A stretch of 64,000 nt of DNA, from positions 124,001 to 188,000 of the forward strand of contig JAALGY010000002.1 of the NCBI GenBank assembly GCA_032358165.1, given 5' to 3'. The notes under the pieces are model-generated. The model did no database searches. It was not told the origin of the DNA and was given only the letters and a program-made list of their open reading frames with translations. The DNA is from Diplosphaera chodatii. Lineage: Eukaryota > Chlorophyta > Trebouxiophyceae > Prasiolales > Stichococcaceae. The stretch's first letter is position 1. Each line of letters begins with the position of its first letter. This document shows positions 21,890-34,851 of this stretch, in pieces. Made by a program: the position numbers and the translations under genes.

Positions 21890-24800
21890 CGCGCAGGCGG
21901 CAGGCCAGCGGGCTACTTCCGCAGCTGCAATGCTCTGCGCGTGGCGAGTGTCTGACATCGGGGGTGCGACTCGGGCCCTTTGCTCCATGCTATCAGAGTG
22001 TGCTTTGTGCACAGCAATACATTGCCATTAAGTGCACATAATGCATGGCGCACCGGTTGGGTGGGTTTTAGGGTTTAGGGGTCAGGGTTGGGTGGGGCCA
22101 ACTTGAGGATCAGGGCCTCCAGACAGACAAGCCTAATGAAACGTCGACCATAATCTGGGGTCCACGGGCAGCAGCCGCTCGCACGCCAAAACGGTGTGAT
22201 TGCCCAGGAAATTGTGTGAGCGCCTGGTATCACTGCCTTGTGGAAACATGCACCTTTGCAGCACTGGCTGGTGGCCCTGCAGGCGCAGCAACAGGTGTAC
22301 ATCATCAACTACACGCTGTGCCAGGCATGCCATGCGGCGCCGCTTGCTGACGTGGTGTACCATTTCAAGGGCATGTTCAAGCGGGAGACGGCAGGTGCGC
22401 GAGTGCGTGCGTTGGTCAAGACCTGTGCAGCTGTCCAGCTGTGTAACACGCAGCACTGCGTGCCATGCCCCCTTCAAGCCTGCCATGCAACTGGGCAACA
22501 GCAGCAGATGAGGGCCCTTCTGGCCTGATTCCAGCGATCTTTCAATGTGCAGCCTGACCCGGACAAAACCCCTTGTGCATGACGGCGTTGCAGGGCACGC
22601 AGACCTGCCACACCTACAGAGGTACAGCGCGCCTGTGGGGCAGCTTGGCGGTGGCGGCTTTGGGAATGTGTGAGCATCTATGGTCATCGCATGTCTGTTG
22701 TCACAGTCACACTATGCATGCGTCAGCTTATTTGCTGATATATCAGTGCTAAGCAGTTGCCAGAGATCTGGAAGTATACATTTCTGAGTGAATATGCCCT
22801 ACAGTCCCTTAAGTGTGCTGTTTGGTGAGACTGGGCGGCAGTGCTTGTATCATGTTGAACATACGATGCGCATCTGCTGCAATGCAGCAATTTACGACGA
22901 CCTGGGAGCTTGCCACAAGCCAGTTGCTGCCACAAGGCAGGGGTCAGTACCTGGTGCACGTGAACAATGGCTGTAGCGGGCGCAGAGTCCTCGCTCAGGC
23001 GGCCTGGCTGATGTGCAGGTACCTGGTGTAAGGAGAGATGACTAAGCGGATGTACGCACAGAAGGTGGTGAAGATGGACAGGTGACAACCTCGCCTTCGC
23101 CCAATGGCCAAATCCTAGTTGCTGGCAGGGTCAGGTTGCACATGGCCTTGTCCTGCCAGACGCTCTTGCACTCGTTTGGCTGCTCGCAAACGTGTCTAAA
23201 GACAGCCTCTGTGGGCTTGCACCTGCGTCAGTTGGCCTCGTCAGTGCTGATGGAGGTGTTCTTGGTGGCTTGGTACAGCAACGCTATGCGGCGGCGGCCG
23301 CGGGACTTCCAGGAGGCCATCACCTTGCAGGTTTTGATAGCATGAAGAAAGCCTATTGCAAGAATGCTGTGCTGGTGTAAATGCTTGTCATGCTTCAGTG
23401 TGCATCGCCCGCTACCTGGGTGTGCAGTTGCAACAATTCAGCAATGAAGCGTGCTATTTGACTCCTGTGCTGCTGAGAGGTGCAGCGTCACCCGCAGAGG
23501 TGCTGCCACCCCAACATCGTGGAGTGCTTTGAGGCGTGGTACTCAGCAGAGGATGTGAGCCTGTACATTGTGCTGGAAAAGCCACAAGGCTTTTCTGTCC
23601 TGTTCTGTCCTGTGACCAGGACCTTGCAAAATTACTCGATGCTCGGCAGTGATGACCAACTGCCTACAGGCCACCATGCGCATCACGAACATGTAAAAGC
23701 ATGCATGCTGTCATGTTAGATAGCTGCAGCTGCAGAGTGCGCCTGCCATATCATATTCGCAAGACGCCGCACCCCACTCGAAGCTGAACTGGGCTGTGCT
23801 GGAGCATTGATCGGACTTTTCATGTCCCTGCTGCACCTGTGCATTGTGTGAAAAGGGTATGACTCCTGAGCCATGTTGTAAAAGCACACTTGCCACCCCG
23901 CAGGCGCAAGGACCCCCTGGAGGAGGTGGTGGTGTGGTACCTGCTGTGCCACATTGCCGCGGGGCTGCAGTACCTGCACAACCGGGACATCATCCACCGT
24001 CACTTGAAGCCCAGCAATGTGTTGCTGTGCTATGGCGAGGATGGCGGCGACCTTGTCGCCAAGCTCAGTGCGTTTCTCTTTATCTGGTCGACACCAAGCA
24101 CGCCATGTGGCTATCAGTGCAACCCGGCATTTCCGCGGGTAGCGCTCTGTGCAGGGCGCAACCTGCATTCTGAATACCACTGTAAGTTTGCTGGCAGCAT
24201 GCCAGCACAGCACTCATACGATTCAGTATGCCAGCAGCTTCCGAGCCATCTGCGGCTCTGCACATATGTTGCCAATGCTGCAGCCTGTGAGCATTGGCAG
24301 TGGCGTCACTGCTGTTGGTACTGACAGCAACACGTGCCTGCAAGACAGCACACTTTGGCTTGCTCGGGCTTGTATGCACCAAGCCTTCAGCATGCGTTGA
24401 GCGAGCAGCTGAGACTCACTGTGTGCCTCCAAACACTGGCAGAGGTAAGCGCTCTCACAAATCACACTCATCTGCTTTTCGTGCAGCTGACTTCGGTCTG
24501 GCACGCGAGCTGTCCGCGCTTCACCAGGAGTGGCCGCCGTCGCAGCACCGCCTCAGCCAGAGCGGCGGCTGGGATGCACAGCCCACGGCAGAGGTGCTGA
24601 CCCGGCGGCAGGGCACACCCTTTTACGTTGCTCCGGAGGTCCTCAGCGCACAGCCAAGAGACAACGGCACGGTAGGCATTTGACGTGTTTCCTGCGCGCT
24701 CAAGGGCTTGCGCACAACGGTGCTGTGTGCACATGTGCCTTTGATTGGTGCGGCTGACCACGTCCGGATGATTGTGTATGTATATGTTGCTGAGTGCACT

Positions 24801-25747
24801 GAGCGTTGCCAACAAATTATCGCCCTTACTAGGCATTGAGGCAATGTCAATGCCAACAACGAGGTGGCATATCAATACATTTGTAGCGTTGGAAACGCTG
24901 GTCTGTCAGAGCATACAGATGCCACCTTGAAACGCGCACATCAACGCCAAGACGTCAATGTGCATGCTGGGTCTCAGTGGTGCGATCTGCTCAAAGTTCG
25001 TCACACTGACTTTTGTTGGCCACGAGCAGGTGCGGTATACTCGGGAGTCGGATGTCTGGGCACTGGGCGTGCTGCTGTGGGAGCTTGCGTACACCTGGGG
25101 GGCATCCCCAGCACCGCACCCCTGCCTTTCGCAGCTACAGTGTCCACTGCACCCAGGTCAGTGCCCTGTTCTGACCGTGCGACATCTGCAGCCCTGCCAG
25201 CAAATGCTCGTTTTCGTGTGAGGCATCTCCTCACCGGCAACCCTGCTGCCAGGCTGCTCGTGTTGTGGCGACTTTCTTGTCAACTGCCACTCACAACCTG
25301 CAGAAGTTGCAAGTGCAAAGACTGTGCTCTGCAGTTGGGTGTCCGCTGTGGACTTGCTGCTGCTGACAGGCCTTCTGCTGCTCTATACTGTGCACAGCGA
25401 ACACTGCAGCTGCATTATCATGGTCATCGGCATTATCCTCAGCTAAGTTACATCAACATGCATGGCGGTGCCTCAAAAGTGCCAACGGGCGACTGCACCA
25501 GTCTGCTTGAGCAGGCATTACATGTGTTCGAATCCGGTAGGCATAGCGCTCAATGCAGCATCCTGCTGTGCAGGTGGACTACCAAAACATTCCAGAGCAG
25601 CCGTGCACTGTTCCGGCCCGCAGTTCCTGGCTGCGCCAGCTCATCTCAGACATGCTACAGCCTGACCGCCAAGTCCGGCCGAAGATTGCGAGTGTGGTTT
25701 TGCGAGCCAAATTGGGGCTAGCAGATGCCTGCAAGCCAGTCACCTAG
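21890..25747 (+). pseudogene. K2: 5'-truncated, frameshifted kinase copy
   Basis: It starts inside the third Cys block (CSARGECL, where K1 has CSACGEHL), so the MKSSCAIC and CDGCGKDAH blocks are missing. Retained parts are TLCQACHAAP (22.3 kb), the Gly loop near 22.64 kb, AMRRRPRDFQEAITLQ (23255-23337), HPNIV (23.48-23.58 kb), catalytic loop 23904-24067, DFG exon 24487-24671, DVWALGVLLWELAY exon 25030-25156 and an intact last exon 25574-25747. DFG and APE are intact, but HRD is HRH (CAC at about 24,001). A 29-bp insertion of CCTGT-like sequence breaks the HPNIV exon after VLEK. A 4-bp insertion breaks the DVW exon (127 bp instead of 123 in K1 and K3). The Cys block also has an insertion with telomere-like sequence at 22.06 kb. 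It is not expected to make an active kinase. Confidence 0.75.
22063..22094 (+). repeat. Telomere-like (TTTTAGGG/TTTAGGG) insertion in K2
   Basis: Between CACCGGTTGG and GGGGCCAACTTGAGG, where K1 and K3 have only a few bases, K2 carries about 32 bp reading GGGTTTTAGGGTTTAGGGG followed by TCAGGGTTGGG. TTTAGGG is the plant telomere repeat and TTTTAGGG that of Chlamydomonas. Short interstitial telomeric tracts are known scars of double-strand-break repair. Confidence 0.6.
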
Positions 25748-26729
25748 CATATCCAACCTCAACAGGGGAGTCGGAATGCTGCCTGCCTGTTTAGCAGCAC
25801 AGCACAGAAGAGAGTGCGCGGCGGCAGCAATCTGACCAGCGAGTGGGCCACTGGCCTACAGGACATCGGTGACAGCACTGTGTACTTGCACTCGTCAGCA
25901 AAGCACAATGCTTCATGCTTGCAGCACGCACATTGCGGTGTGCCTGCTGCTGTATTGTTGTGCTCCCCGCCCTTTCATGAGTCGTTCCTTTGCTTGCATG
26001 AAGTGCGTATGCATGACTGGTAAGCACCGTTGGTAAAGTGCGCAGTGAGGCATGGTTCAAGTTCAATACAGTACAAGTGCAAAAGTTGTGTCCATTAGCG
26101 CATCTAGCCATGCATGCGCACTCCCTCTGGTTTGGATATTCGGTTGTGCTGTCTGCGCTCTAAGGGTAAACCTGCACCAAAGGTAGCTGTAACGCAGCAT
26201 GTGCATAACGTTTAGAACCTGAGCAGGCACCCTGTTTGCCATTCATAAGCGAGTGGTTGTGCGCAGCGCAGCATGCTGGCACTACTGTTCGCAAGCACTA
26301 CTGCACCTTGTCGTTTTAAGTGCAGATCAGCGAGGTGATGTCGGAACTAAGGTTTGCACAGTCCTACACCGGATCACGCTGGCGAAAGCCGCTAGCAGTT
26401 CCATTATTAGTACATAACTGGTGACAGTGATAATCGGGCGTATGATATTGTCAGCAGTGCTTGTTGATTCGTGTGTCGCATGTGTACAGGGTTATCTTTT
26501 GATTGCCACACACAACAGCATCACATGCAGACCAAGAACTCGGGGTCAGCAGGACCGTACAGGCAGACAACAGCAAGCAGAATAATCCGAGCATTTCAGA
26601 CAAAGCAACCGCTCGATGTCAAACGTAACACGGGGGTCTTGAAATGTATAACCGAAGAGCTGCTCATCACCACATCCAAGAAATTGGTGCGCACGTGTGT
26701 CAACATGCTTCGCAAAGCGCAAACACGAG

Positions 26730-27703
26730 TTAACCCCGATTCGGTCCACAAAAGGGACGGCGGCACAGAACGGCACATTGGTCATTTCTACTGCATGGCG
26801 CCCCTTCGCCTGATCCGCAAAAGTCTCCACCACCAGCGCCTTCTACACTTCTGCAACTTTCGGAGTGGCAGTCCTCATCCTTAGTGCACTTGTACATGTC
26901 AGGCAGCTTGTTGGCGGCACAGAAGCCCGCGCTGGTATCTGGAGCGCCTTCTGCCCAAGGGAAGATGCAGCTGCTGTTGGACCGTGCACAGTCAGCAGGG
27001 ATGCTACAGCCGCCTCCCTCAAGTGCGGGGCCCCCGCCCGGGCCCAAAACAGCATTGCCTCTACCATCTAATGGCAGGTCCATGACGCCACCTGCAGGCG
27101 CAGGCGTGCGCACAGGTGAGACGGGTGCCGCTGGCTGTTGTGGCGGTGCTGCTACCGCTGTGGGCATCGAAGGGCCTGTAGCAGCTGCGCCCTCCGCACC
27201 TGCGCCTGTGCTGCCTGTCGGAGCTTGGGTGGGAGTAGGAGCTGGGGCGGGAGCGGGGGCTGCTGGCCGTCAGGCGGCTCACGGTCGGGCGCCGGCGCTG
27301 TCGGGACAGGCGCTGCCGGCACGGGCGCAGGCGGGGTCGCCTCACCTGGTGGCGATGGACCTGGAGGCAGCGGCGGCGGCGGGCTCCCGCTGCCGCTCTC
27401 GCTGCTGCGGGACAGGCCAACGCCGAGGCCGACGCCGAGGCCGCCAACAATCAGGATGGCGGCTGTGACCACCAGCGCCACAAAGACCTTGCGACTGATG
27501 CCGCACACCCGTGGCGGCGTGTCCGCCAATGATTTGCTACTGCAAACAGCACACAGCATAGGAACATCAAGTGGCGCTCACAGGCTGGTGCTGCAGGTGA
27601 GCAAGACGACACTGCAGCTGGCACACACTGCTTGCGGTCAGACGAGAGAAAACTGGAGCAGTTTCACTCACACAGGATAATCTGGGCTGCTGCTGTAGCT
27701 CAT
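26730..27703 (-). CDS. T2: Pro-rich, Cys-rich single-pass membrane protein (best T copy)
   Basis: Three exons with matching phases: 27703-27672 (MSYSSSPDYP, donor GTGAGT), 27539-27346 and 27091-26730, giving 195 residues. Exon 2 encodes a Cys at residue 23 just before a Gly-rich membrane helix (about 27-53, VALVVTAAILIVGGLGVGL) and a Ser/Pro-rich stalk with a strong CCAG|GTGAGG donor. Exon 3 encodes GGCSIPADC, CTKDEDCHSESC and CSRNDQCAVLCRRPFC, i.e. about fourteen Cys that likely form disulfides outside the cell or in the secretory lumen. A type II topology is inferred from the N-terminal basic flank (SRK). About 500 bp upstream lies GTCATGATGAC. No enzyme motif is visible; a surface or wall-associated role is a guess. 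Confidence 0.7.
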
Positions 27704-28207
27704 TGCGGCACAGCTGCTCCACTGGAAGCTGCACGCAAACTCGGTGCGCTCAGCGCCTCAGCCTGCATGACACCATGTAGCCGGTTGCAAGGCTGTCGAC
27801 AGGACGTGGCCGCGGACAGAAGAGACAGCTTGTTGAGGCCACTTAGTGACAACAGTAGTTGACTGCGATGACCTGCACTCGCATAGTGGTATAGTAGACA
27901 GGTAGATAGACAGGTGGCACGGAACAGCCACGACCATCGACTTTGCGATGCCAGCATGTCGCCAACATCATACAGCCTCTGCATCCTGGTGAGTGTCTTA
28001 ATGTATCTGTGAGGCGAGTGAGCAAGGTGTAGGCTCGATAAGCGCACCTCAACAGCTCGCCGTTCGAATGCCCTTCTCGACGATTGGCGCACGTGGACGT
28101 TGATTCGCAAGTGCAAGCTAGAGCATATGTGCTGCAATGCGCATGCTTGCTGCGGCTACTATGCAGGAGCTACCCTCATCACTGCAGCTTCATCCCGGGG
28201 GACACCC

Positions 28208-28218
28208 GTCATGATGAC
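28208..28218. promoter_or_regulatory. GTCATGATGAC element upstream of T2
   Basis: It sits about 500 bp upstream of the T2 start within CCCGTCATGATGACACTG, the same core as upstream of K1. A CACGTGG lies at 28089-28095, nearer the gene. The equivalent T3 element is at 51232-51242. Confidence 0.4.
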
Positions 28219-28299
28219 ACTGGGGATTTCCGGGATGCTCATGATGTGATGTGCTATTTCGTCGTCAATGTCACCTTCTCCTCTCATCCTCAACGACTA

Positions 28300-29023
28300 A
28301 AAGGGTTGTTAGAGGGTTGTTGAGCTTGAGCACACTGACATACCCGCGACTTGCGCGGTCGCGTATTGCTCGACACCGGTGGCGGCAGCCATCTTTCCCA
28401 ACCGCTCGTTGAGAAGCCTGTACAACTGCCAGGGTCAGTTTCTGGCCTGTTGTGCAGCAGCACACGCAGGATCCTGAAGCCGACATACCTCCGATGCATG
28501 AGGCCATTATAGTGCAGCTGCAGTGCAGTGCAGCTAGCGCTGGCACTGCCGCCGCTGCGCTCCCAGATATGGAAAAGGTGGGTTTATGGATCAGCAGAGC
28601 ATATTCAGCAAACAAGTGAGCCTGCTGCTGCTGCTTGCCCGCGCTGCGGTGGCGCTTGGGCTAAACCAAGGCAGGGCGTCTGCATGACAGTGCTCTCAGC
28701 AGTGCTTAACGCCTGTTTTACGGGTGATACTGGCGGCAAGCCGCCGCAATGCGGCGGGGCCTCGTACAATATCCGCCTCAGCTGTCAGTTCTGTGCGTAC
28801 ATGTATACAGGGAAGGAAAGGAGGCCTGCATCAGCATATGCCTCCCCGAACTTCACCTGCAAGTTGTCGAACAGCTGCTTGACACAAGCCACTTGCTCAC
28901 AAATATTGCATACATATTTCAGACCAAAATACAGTGGTAAAACTACCGTGCCAAGCAAAAACTGTTGTGCGTCCTTCCTATGATCAATCATTTGAAAGCA
29001 AGGTATATAGAAGCATGTCAGCA
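28300..29023. other. Intergenic between T2 and H1, with a weak minus-strand exon candidate
   Basis: The minus strand from about 28,925 to 28,862 reads ICEQVACVKQLFDNLQ before a GCAG|GTGAAG donor. The matching place after H2 (about 51.95-51.84 kb) can also be read (IACNIVMALKAQATLLQ) but has diverged strongly. It may be an alternative 3' exon of H or noise. Nothing else is recognised. Confidence 0.25.
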
Positions 29024-32000
29024 CTAACATGCTGACAAAATGCTACGAAGCATGCGGCCAAGGTTCATTGAACCAGGCTCGCTATATGGTACTGCCATGC
29101 GCCTGCCAACAATGCACTCGTCAATGGATTGCATTGTTGCATCGGTGCAAGGGCCCGGCCTGCCAGCGATGTAGTCCTGCAATCATGCTGGCGTGTGATC
29201 AAAGATCAGCGACAAGTATGTGGACTGGCACTGCAACGACTTGAAACAGGTCGACGAAGGTCAACCGTCAAGCACGGCTCGCACTATCGATGCAAGAAAA
29301 CTCAAGCACGCATGTGGGTTTGGCCATCACCTCAATGATGGCCAGCACTTTCATGATGTAGTCGTACTCGATGTCTCCTCGTGCCAGCCTCTGCACAAAG
29401 TAGGGTTTGCTGCATTGTTAGCATAGGCTTAGTGGACTTGATTCTCGCACTATGGTCACAACCAGTGAGATGCGAGCACACATAATCACAGTGTACAGGC
29501 GTGCGTGCCTGCGGGTCATCCAGGTACTCCTTCTGGCGCATTGTCATTATTCGTAGCGCCTCAGCAACACCGGGGGTCGGTCCGGCTGCAGGACGACAAC
29601 TAACATCACATACAAGGGCAGGTGCCTCGTGTGCCAAGCAGGTAACGCCCTCGCTGGTTGATGGACCAATTGCTTCAAGTTCCACAGCAATGGCTGGGCT
29701 TGCCAGCACGGCACTGCCACTGCAGTTGGCACATGCTGTGTAGGGGAACATTGAGACCCAGCTCACAGTACAGTAGCAGACGTGTCCTCTGACCACCGTG
29801 AGTTTTCCAGCGCGACTGGGGTCGTTGACAGCCTGTGCTTCCACCTGCGCATTGACTGAATAATTGTCAGGTGCCTACAGGGGCGTCCGCAAAGTGCATA
29901 ACTGATGCCATCGGGCCTTGGCAGGCATGCAGCGTGTTGCACAGTAGCTGGTGTACAGCAAGCAGCGCAGGTATCTGAAACAGCCTAGAGCCAAAACTGC
30001 TCACAATTGATTTTTGGAAAGCTTTGAGGGTTTCTGGTAGGGCATTCAGAAAACCATGCGGGGCAGCACCTCAAGAATGCCGCTGTCGTTGATGGCGAGC
30101 GTGACGTTGACCCCTTGCGGCAGCAGTCTCAGGCCAGAGACCATAAACTGGCCTACCATGGGTGTGTCTTCCTCCATCCGCCGGGTTTCACCCTCGACCA
30201 CGCTGCAATCGAGAGGCCTACACAGGTGCTTGGCTGACAACGAACCGAACCCGATTCTCGCAGCGTCAATGCCAAATGTTTGTGCGGAGTGCAAGCAAGA
30301 AGCCCTCAAAATGTGGATGCGTGGTCGACGCATGAGCAAACACCTGATTGAAATGACGTCCTGGCTCTTCCGCTGCTTTGCAAAGTGGTGCACCTTTTGC
30401 ACCGGGTACCGTGTTCCCGCCTTGAGCATGGTGTAGCAGCAGCCGTCTGCAGGCAGGCCGTCACAGCATCGTATATCAGTCACATCTCGTTGCAACATTT
30501 GATTGGCATCAGGACACAAGTGCTGCGGGCGTCTTCAGAGCCCTTCATTTTCGTGGCGGCCCAGCAGAGCCCAGCAGCCCTGCCATGTTGTCATAGGCTT
30601 GGGACTGTTTTTGTGCCACTGATTGCATGCCATGTGAACCCTGGCCACTAAGACATGCAGAAGCAACCATCAGGTGCTCAGTACATCAGACGAACTTAAT
30701 AAAATTGGCTGAAAAACATTTTAGATCTCAGTTTAAGCCAGATGCAACACTGTACAACATCTGCACATCACCCTGGGGAAGACTGGGCTGAAACAGCCAA
30801 AACATATCGTCGCAGGCAGCAGCACCAGGTGCAAATCGAGGATTCTGTTACAAATCACCAGTCACACGCCAAAGCAACGACGTGTGCCTGTGCGGAGGTC
30901 TGCAAACAAACATGCTTGACAGAACCCTGCGGTGCTGGACATTGTCAGCACCCCACTGGGCAACCACTGCATCAGGTGCTAGACAGAAGGCATCCAACGA
31001 CACCTCGGCAGGGGTAGGTACTATTCCTGCTGTAGACTCTACAAATTTCATCAAGCATGACAAGCCCTTTTTGGCGGCCGGTTCTTGTAAATGAAAGACA
31101 GAAAGCTGGCCCACCTCTGCAGACAATGCTCAGGCTCTCTGCCAGCACGTCAGAACCCAAATCGCCACTTGACATGTCTGATACTGTCGCCGGGTTGGAG
31201 CCCGTGGATGGCTGCACGTGCACATGCAGCAATCATCACATGACATCATACTGCACAGTCACAAGTGCTGTTCAAGTCCGACAGTCAGATCGGTATTAAA
31301 CAGCACTTAAACAGCACTTGTGTTCGAGTGCTGTTCAATACCGATCCGACTGTGTGCATGGCACTCACTTGATCAGGCGGATCAGTGGCAAAACATCTGC
31401 TCGCCATGATGGCAGCACCTTTTGCCACAGCCTCTGCCTCGTCCACCTGTGGCACAACACAAGGGCCTGTCATGCACTCGTGAAGCTCGTACAGCTCCGT
31501 CCAGGTCCCGCAGCAACGCAGGAGTGCTGCCCGCAACATGCGCTGTATCCAGGTGTGGCTCAGCACGGCCTGCCAGTGTGCAGGTCTGACATGGAAGGCC
31601 AGAAGGAGCCAATCGTATGACAAGCAGCGCTTTATTTGATCCGCAAACCTTCCTCCCTCTTGGGAGAGCTTGCGCGGGTCGCAGTCCAGGTACGTGGTCA
31701 GCAGCGACTGCAGGCGCGGCATCCGTGTCGCACGGCCGACCAGCAGCACCATGTCGATCTGCTCGGGGCGCAGCCCGCCATCCACCTTGGCCAGCAGCTG
31801 CACAGTCACATGCCAGGGACCTAATGATCCGTTTGCACAGATGGCAATGGCGCACGCCGGCAAACACATGCCATTGTACATAAAAGGCAGCAACAGAGAA
31901 TTGACAGGCCATCTAGACAGTGCACCGTCACGGCATGCATATTTGAGCTGCCACTTGCACTTGCTATAAGCCCTATTGCTATAAGTATCGTGCAAGAGCT

Positions 32001-34851
32001 TGGTGGTGGTGGCGCGTCGAATTTGTACAGTCTTCCGACTGCAGCGCTGCATCAATCTTACACATGCATCCATAGACTGCGCCATGCCGACTGCCAGGCA
32101 ACGCACCCCGTCTAGGGGACGCTGAATGCGGGCAAACTCGTTGGCGCATACGGCCTCGAAGGTATCACGCGTGAGTTCCAGGTCGGGTAGCCGCTCTGGC
32201 AGCACAGACGACAAGTTCAGGTCCGTCCGCGTCCGCTTCGACAGTGTCATCTGCAGCATCTTACACAGGGTCAGCACCTTGAAATGCTGCTGGCGTACAG
32301 CCGCCCATCTACAAACACATGGTACACCCACTGGGCTGAATTATTTTCTTTTGCCCCCACTAGCAGCAGCCACCCGCAGTTGCCCTGCTGCGTGCATGAT
32401 GGCAGTGCCACTGGGCAAAGATGCCGAGCCACACTGCCACCAGCATGTTGCTGGTGGATGGCAGCAACATCGCAGCAGGCAATGCTCGCTGCTGTACTAC
32501 ATCCCATGATTCTGAAGTGCTTTGGAATAAGCTGCTCGTGACGTGTCATGGCATTCAAGACCTCACCTTCACCTCCTCACACCGGTCCCACAGCTTCGTC
32601 CTGAGTTCCGGCTGCGACTCAAAGCGCGAGATGTCCACATCTGCAGGCAGAACAGCTGTGCATGTCAGTTTTCAGAAACCTGCACCAGGCACATAGACTC
32701 TTGCAGACAGCCCTTGTGAGGGGCTTGCTGCTGTATCGCTTAATTGCGGTGTGGACCTCAGCATTTCATACTGATACAGCAATGCAGGTGAAAAAACAAA
32801 GCGATACCGTTGGCATTTAAGGTCCACGTCAGCCAAAATCACCAGGCGGTTCTAGCCCATATCCAGATATGCACCTTCTTCCGGCAACCTGTACCTGTTG
32901 GGCATCTATTCCTACTTGTGGCTTGTGCGCACCCATTGCCCGCAATTGCGTGAGGCAGTGGTTGGTGAGGCGCTGCATGAACAGGTCTCCGCCCAAGGTG
33001 AGGTCTGCCGCCACCGCTTTGATGCACATGTGGTCGCCCGAGTCCCTGTCCGCCTCCATGTCTGTATCAGGACGGCCAAGAAGTCTGACGCATCACCCTC
33101 TACAGCAACTGCATGCTTACCGCCCTTGCGGACACACGCGCACAGCAGCGGCGAGCATGAAAGCGCAGTCAGGAAAGTCTGCTGCATTCTCTGGCTGCAT
33201 CGCTTTTCACTAAAGGACCGCGCCTTGCACATGTTTCTCAGAGGGCACGTACAGCACCGCCACATCCAGCGTGCCGCCTCCCAAGGCCAAACACCTGCAG
33301 CGCCAGCAAGCGCGCCTGACATGCCCGCTGTTGCAACTAGCCAACCACGACTGAGCGCTCCTGCAGGAAGTACAGTGATCTACCCTTGACATGCTGATCC
33401 ACAGGCCAACAGCCCAAGTCGCACAAAGCAGTAGCCTTACCAGCACGTAACGGTCATGCGCCACCGGCTGCAGCACACTCTGAGCGTACGCAAATGCCGC
33501 GGCCGACGGCTGGTTCATCAGCTTGACGTTCTGCAGCACATCCAGCTGATGTTAGGAGGACGTGCACTGCCCCATGCAGAAAAGGGGGTGCAGGACGTGC
33601 ATTTCACGTAGTGATGCGCTATGCCGGCGTAGTCGCAGGTCACAAGGGGCAGGGACCTGGATGCCGGCCTGGTGGGCGGCCGCCTCCGTCGCCCTGCGCT
33701 GCCTGAAGCCAAAGGTGGCGGGCACCGTGATGACGGCGGCATCCACCGCCAGGAGGCTCAGCGCCGCGTTGGCAACCAGGTGGCGCAGCACTGCCGCTAG
33801 TATATCCTCCGGCAGCAGGTCCAGCCCAGCGGTGCCCGACGCCACTGGCACTGCATGTTGGGGAGCGGTTCACACACGTCAGCAATGCTGTGGGTCTGGG
33901 CCCTACACATGAGACCCTGATGTCAGACTGTGCTCCCTGGGCAGGGCGCCAGCGGTCAAGACCGAGTCATCGCACGTGCTGTACCTCATTCAGTCTGTGC
34001 CGCAGAAAGCCAGCAGCCTGCAAGGGTGGCCGGTGCCTTCTGCTGCAGAGGTGCCGCACCTTGGATGCAGCACTCGCCCAAAGGCCCGGGCGCCACGTGG
34101 AATGCCCAGGACCCGCCGTCCAGGACTTGCTGGACGGTGGCATCATGAAGTAGCGGCCGATGATGTGCTTGACGCTGTGCACCTGCGGGCCCATCAATCA
34201 GGCCTTGGTGGCAGCAACATGTGCAGCCGGTTCCACTCTCAGCTTAGCGCTGCTGGCAGCGGGCGTTGATTTTCAGAGTAATGCCTACGGTCCACATGTG
34301 CACAGGGCGTGTTAGGCAGCTGGCAAGCTCTAATCACCCAGTCTCTGGCCAGCGACAGCCAGGTGAGCAAACCAGCCTGCGACCATCTCGGACAGCGCCT
34401 CGCCTGCAGGCTCATACCGCAGCGCCGAAGCTGGCTGTGCACAGCGGCATACCGTGTTGTGCGGGTCGGTGTAACGCTCCATGTAGGCCAGCTGCCCCAC
34501 CTCGCACTGTCCGCCCTCAGTATAACGCACGTACGACGGCGTCCTGCTCTCGTCCTCGTCCTTGATGATGTGTGGCCGACCCTTGCCATCGCACACAGCC
34601 ACAACGCTGCGCGGCACAGCATGGAGGACATCGCATCAAGCGCTGCACAGCAGATGCGGGTGAGGATTCCATGCATATCTGCTGGTATGCTGGTAGCAGG
34701 TGAGATGATGCTGCACCATATGAGGTGCCTGCTCCGCAGCAGGCTGACAGGTGCGCCGCATGCAGCCAATCTTGTGAAGCGTGCATGGTGGTATACCTCA
34801 CCAGTTGGTGGTGCCCAAGTCAATCCCGATTGCTACCAGACCAGTGGCCAT
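29024..34851 (-). pseudogene. H1: Hsp70/DnaK-like gene with several frameshifts
   Basis: The exon series matches H2: start at 34,851 (MATGLVAIGIDLGTTN), phosphate-binding exon near 34.6-34.46 kb, SVKHIIGR (34.17 kb), LLPEDILAAVLRHL and DAAVITVPATFG (33.84-33.65 kb), LMNQPSAAAFAYAQ (33.5 kb), LGGGTLDVAVL (33.28 kb), AVAADLTLGG (33.0 kb), LSKRTRTDLNLSSVLPER (32.2 kb), DMVLLVGRATRMPRLQ (31.75 kb), DEAEAVAKGAA (31.42 kb) and the substrate-binding exons at 31.2-30.05 kb. C-terminal exons follow at 29.84, 29.36 and 29.17-29.02 kb. Compared with H2, one base is missing in the IIGR exon, one base is extra in VFDLGGG (losing the Asp), and one base is missing before DVDISRFE. NEPSAA reads NQPSAA. Three independent frame breaks in the ATPase domain imply loss of chaperone function. 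Confidence 0.75.
31282..31352. repeat. 26-bp inverted repeat (hairpin) in an H1 intron
   Basis: The left arm 31282-31307 (CAGTCAGATCGGTATTAAAC...) and right arm 31327-31352 are complementary over 26 bp with two mismatches, around a 19-bp loop that contains another copy of AACAGCACTT. It lies in the intron between the exons encoding DEAEAVAKGAA and SDVLAESLSIVC. The corresponding H2 intron lacks it. Confidence 0.75.

Noticed and set aside
31285..32331. Long single ORF (348 codons) on the minus strand
   Set aside because: It is a read-through of three H1 exons and their introns. The Hsp70-like parts match separate H2 exons with splice borders, and the intron parts show no conservation.
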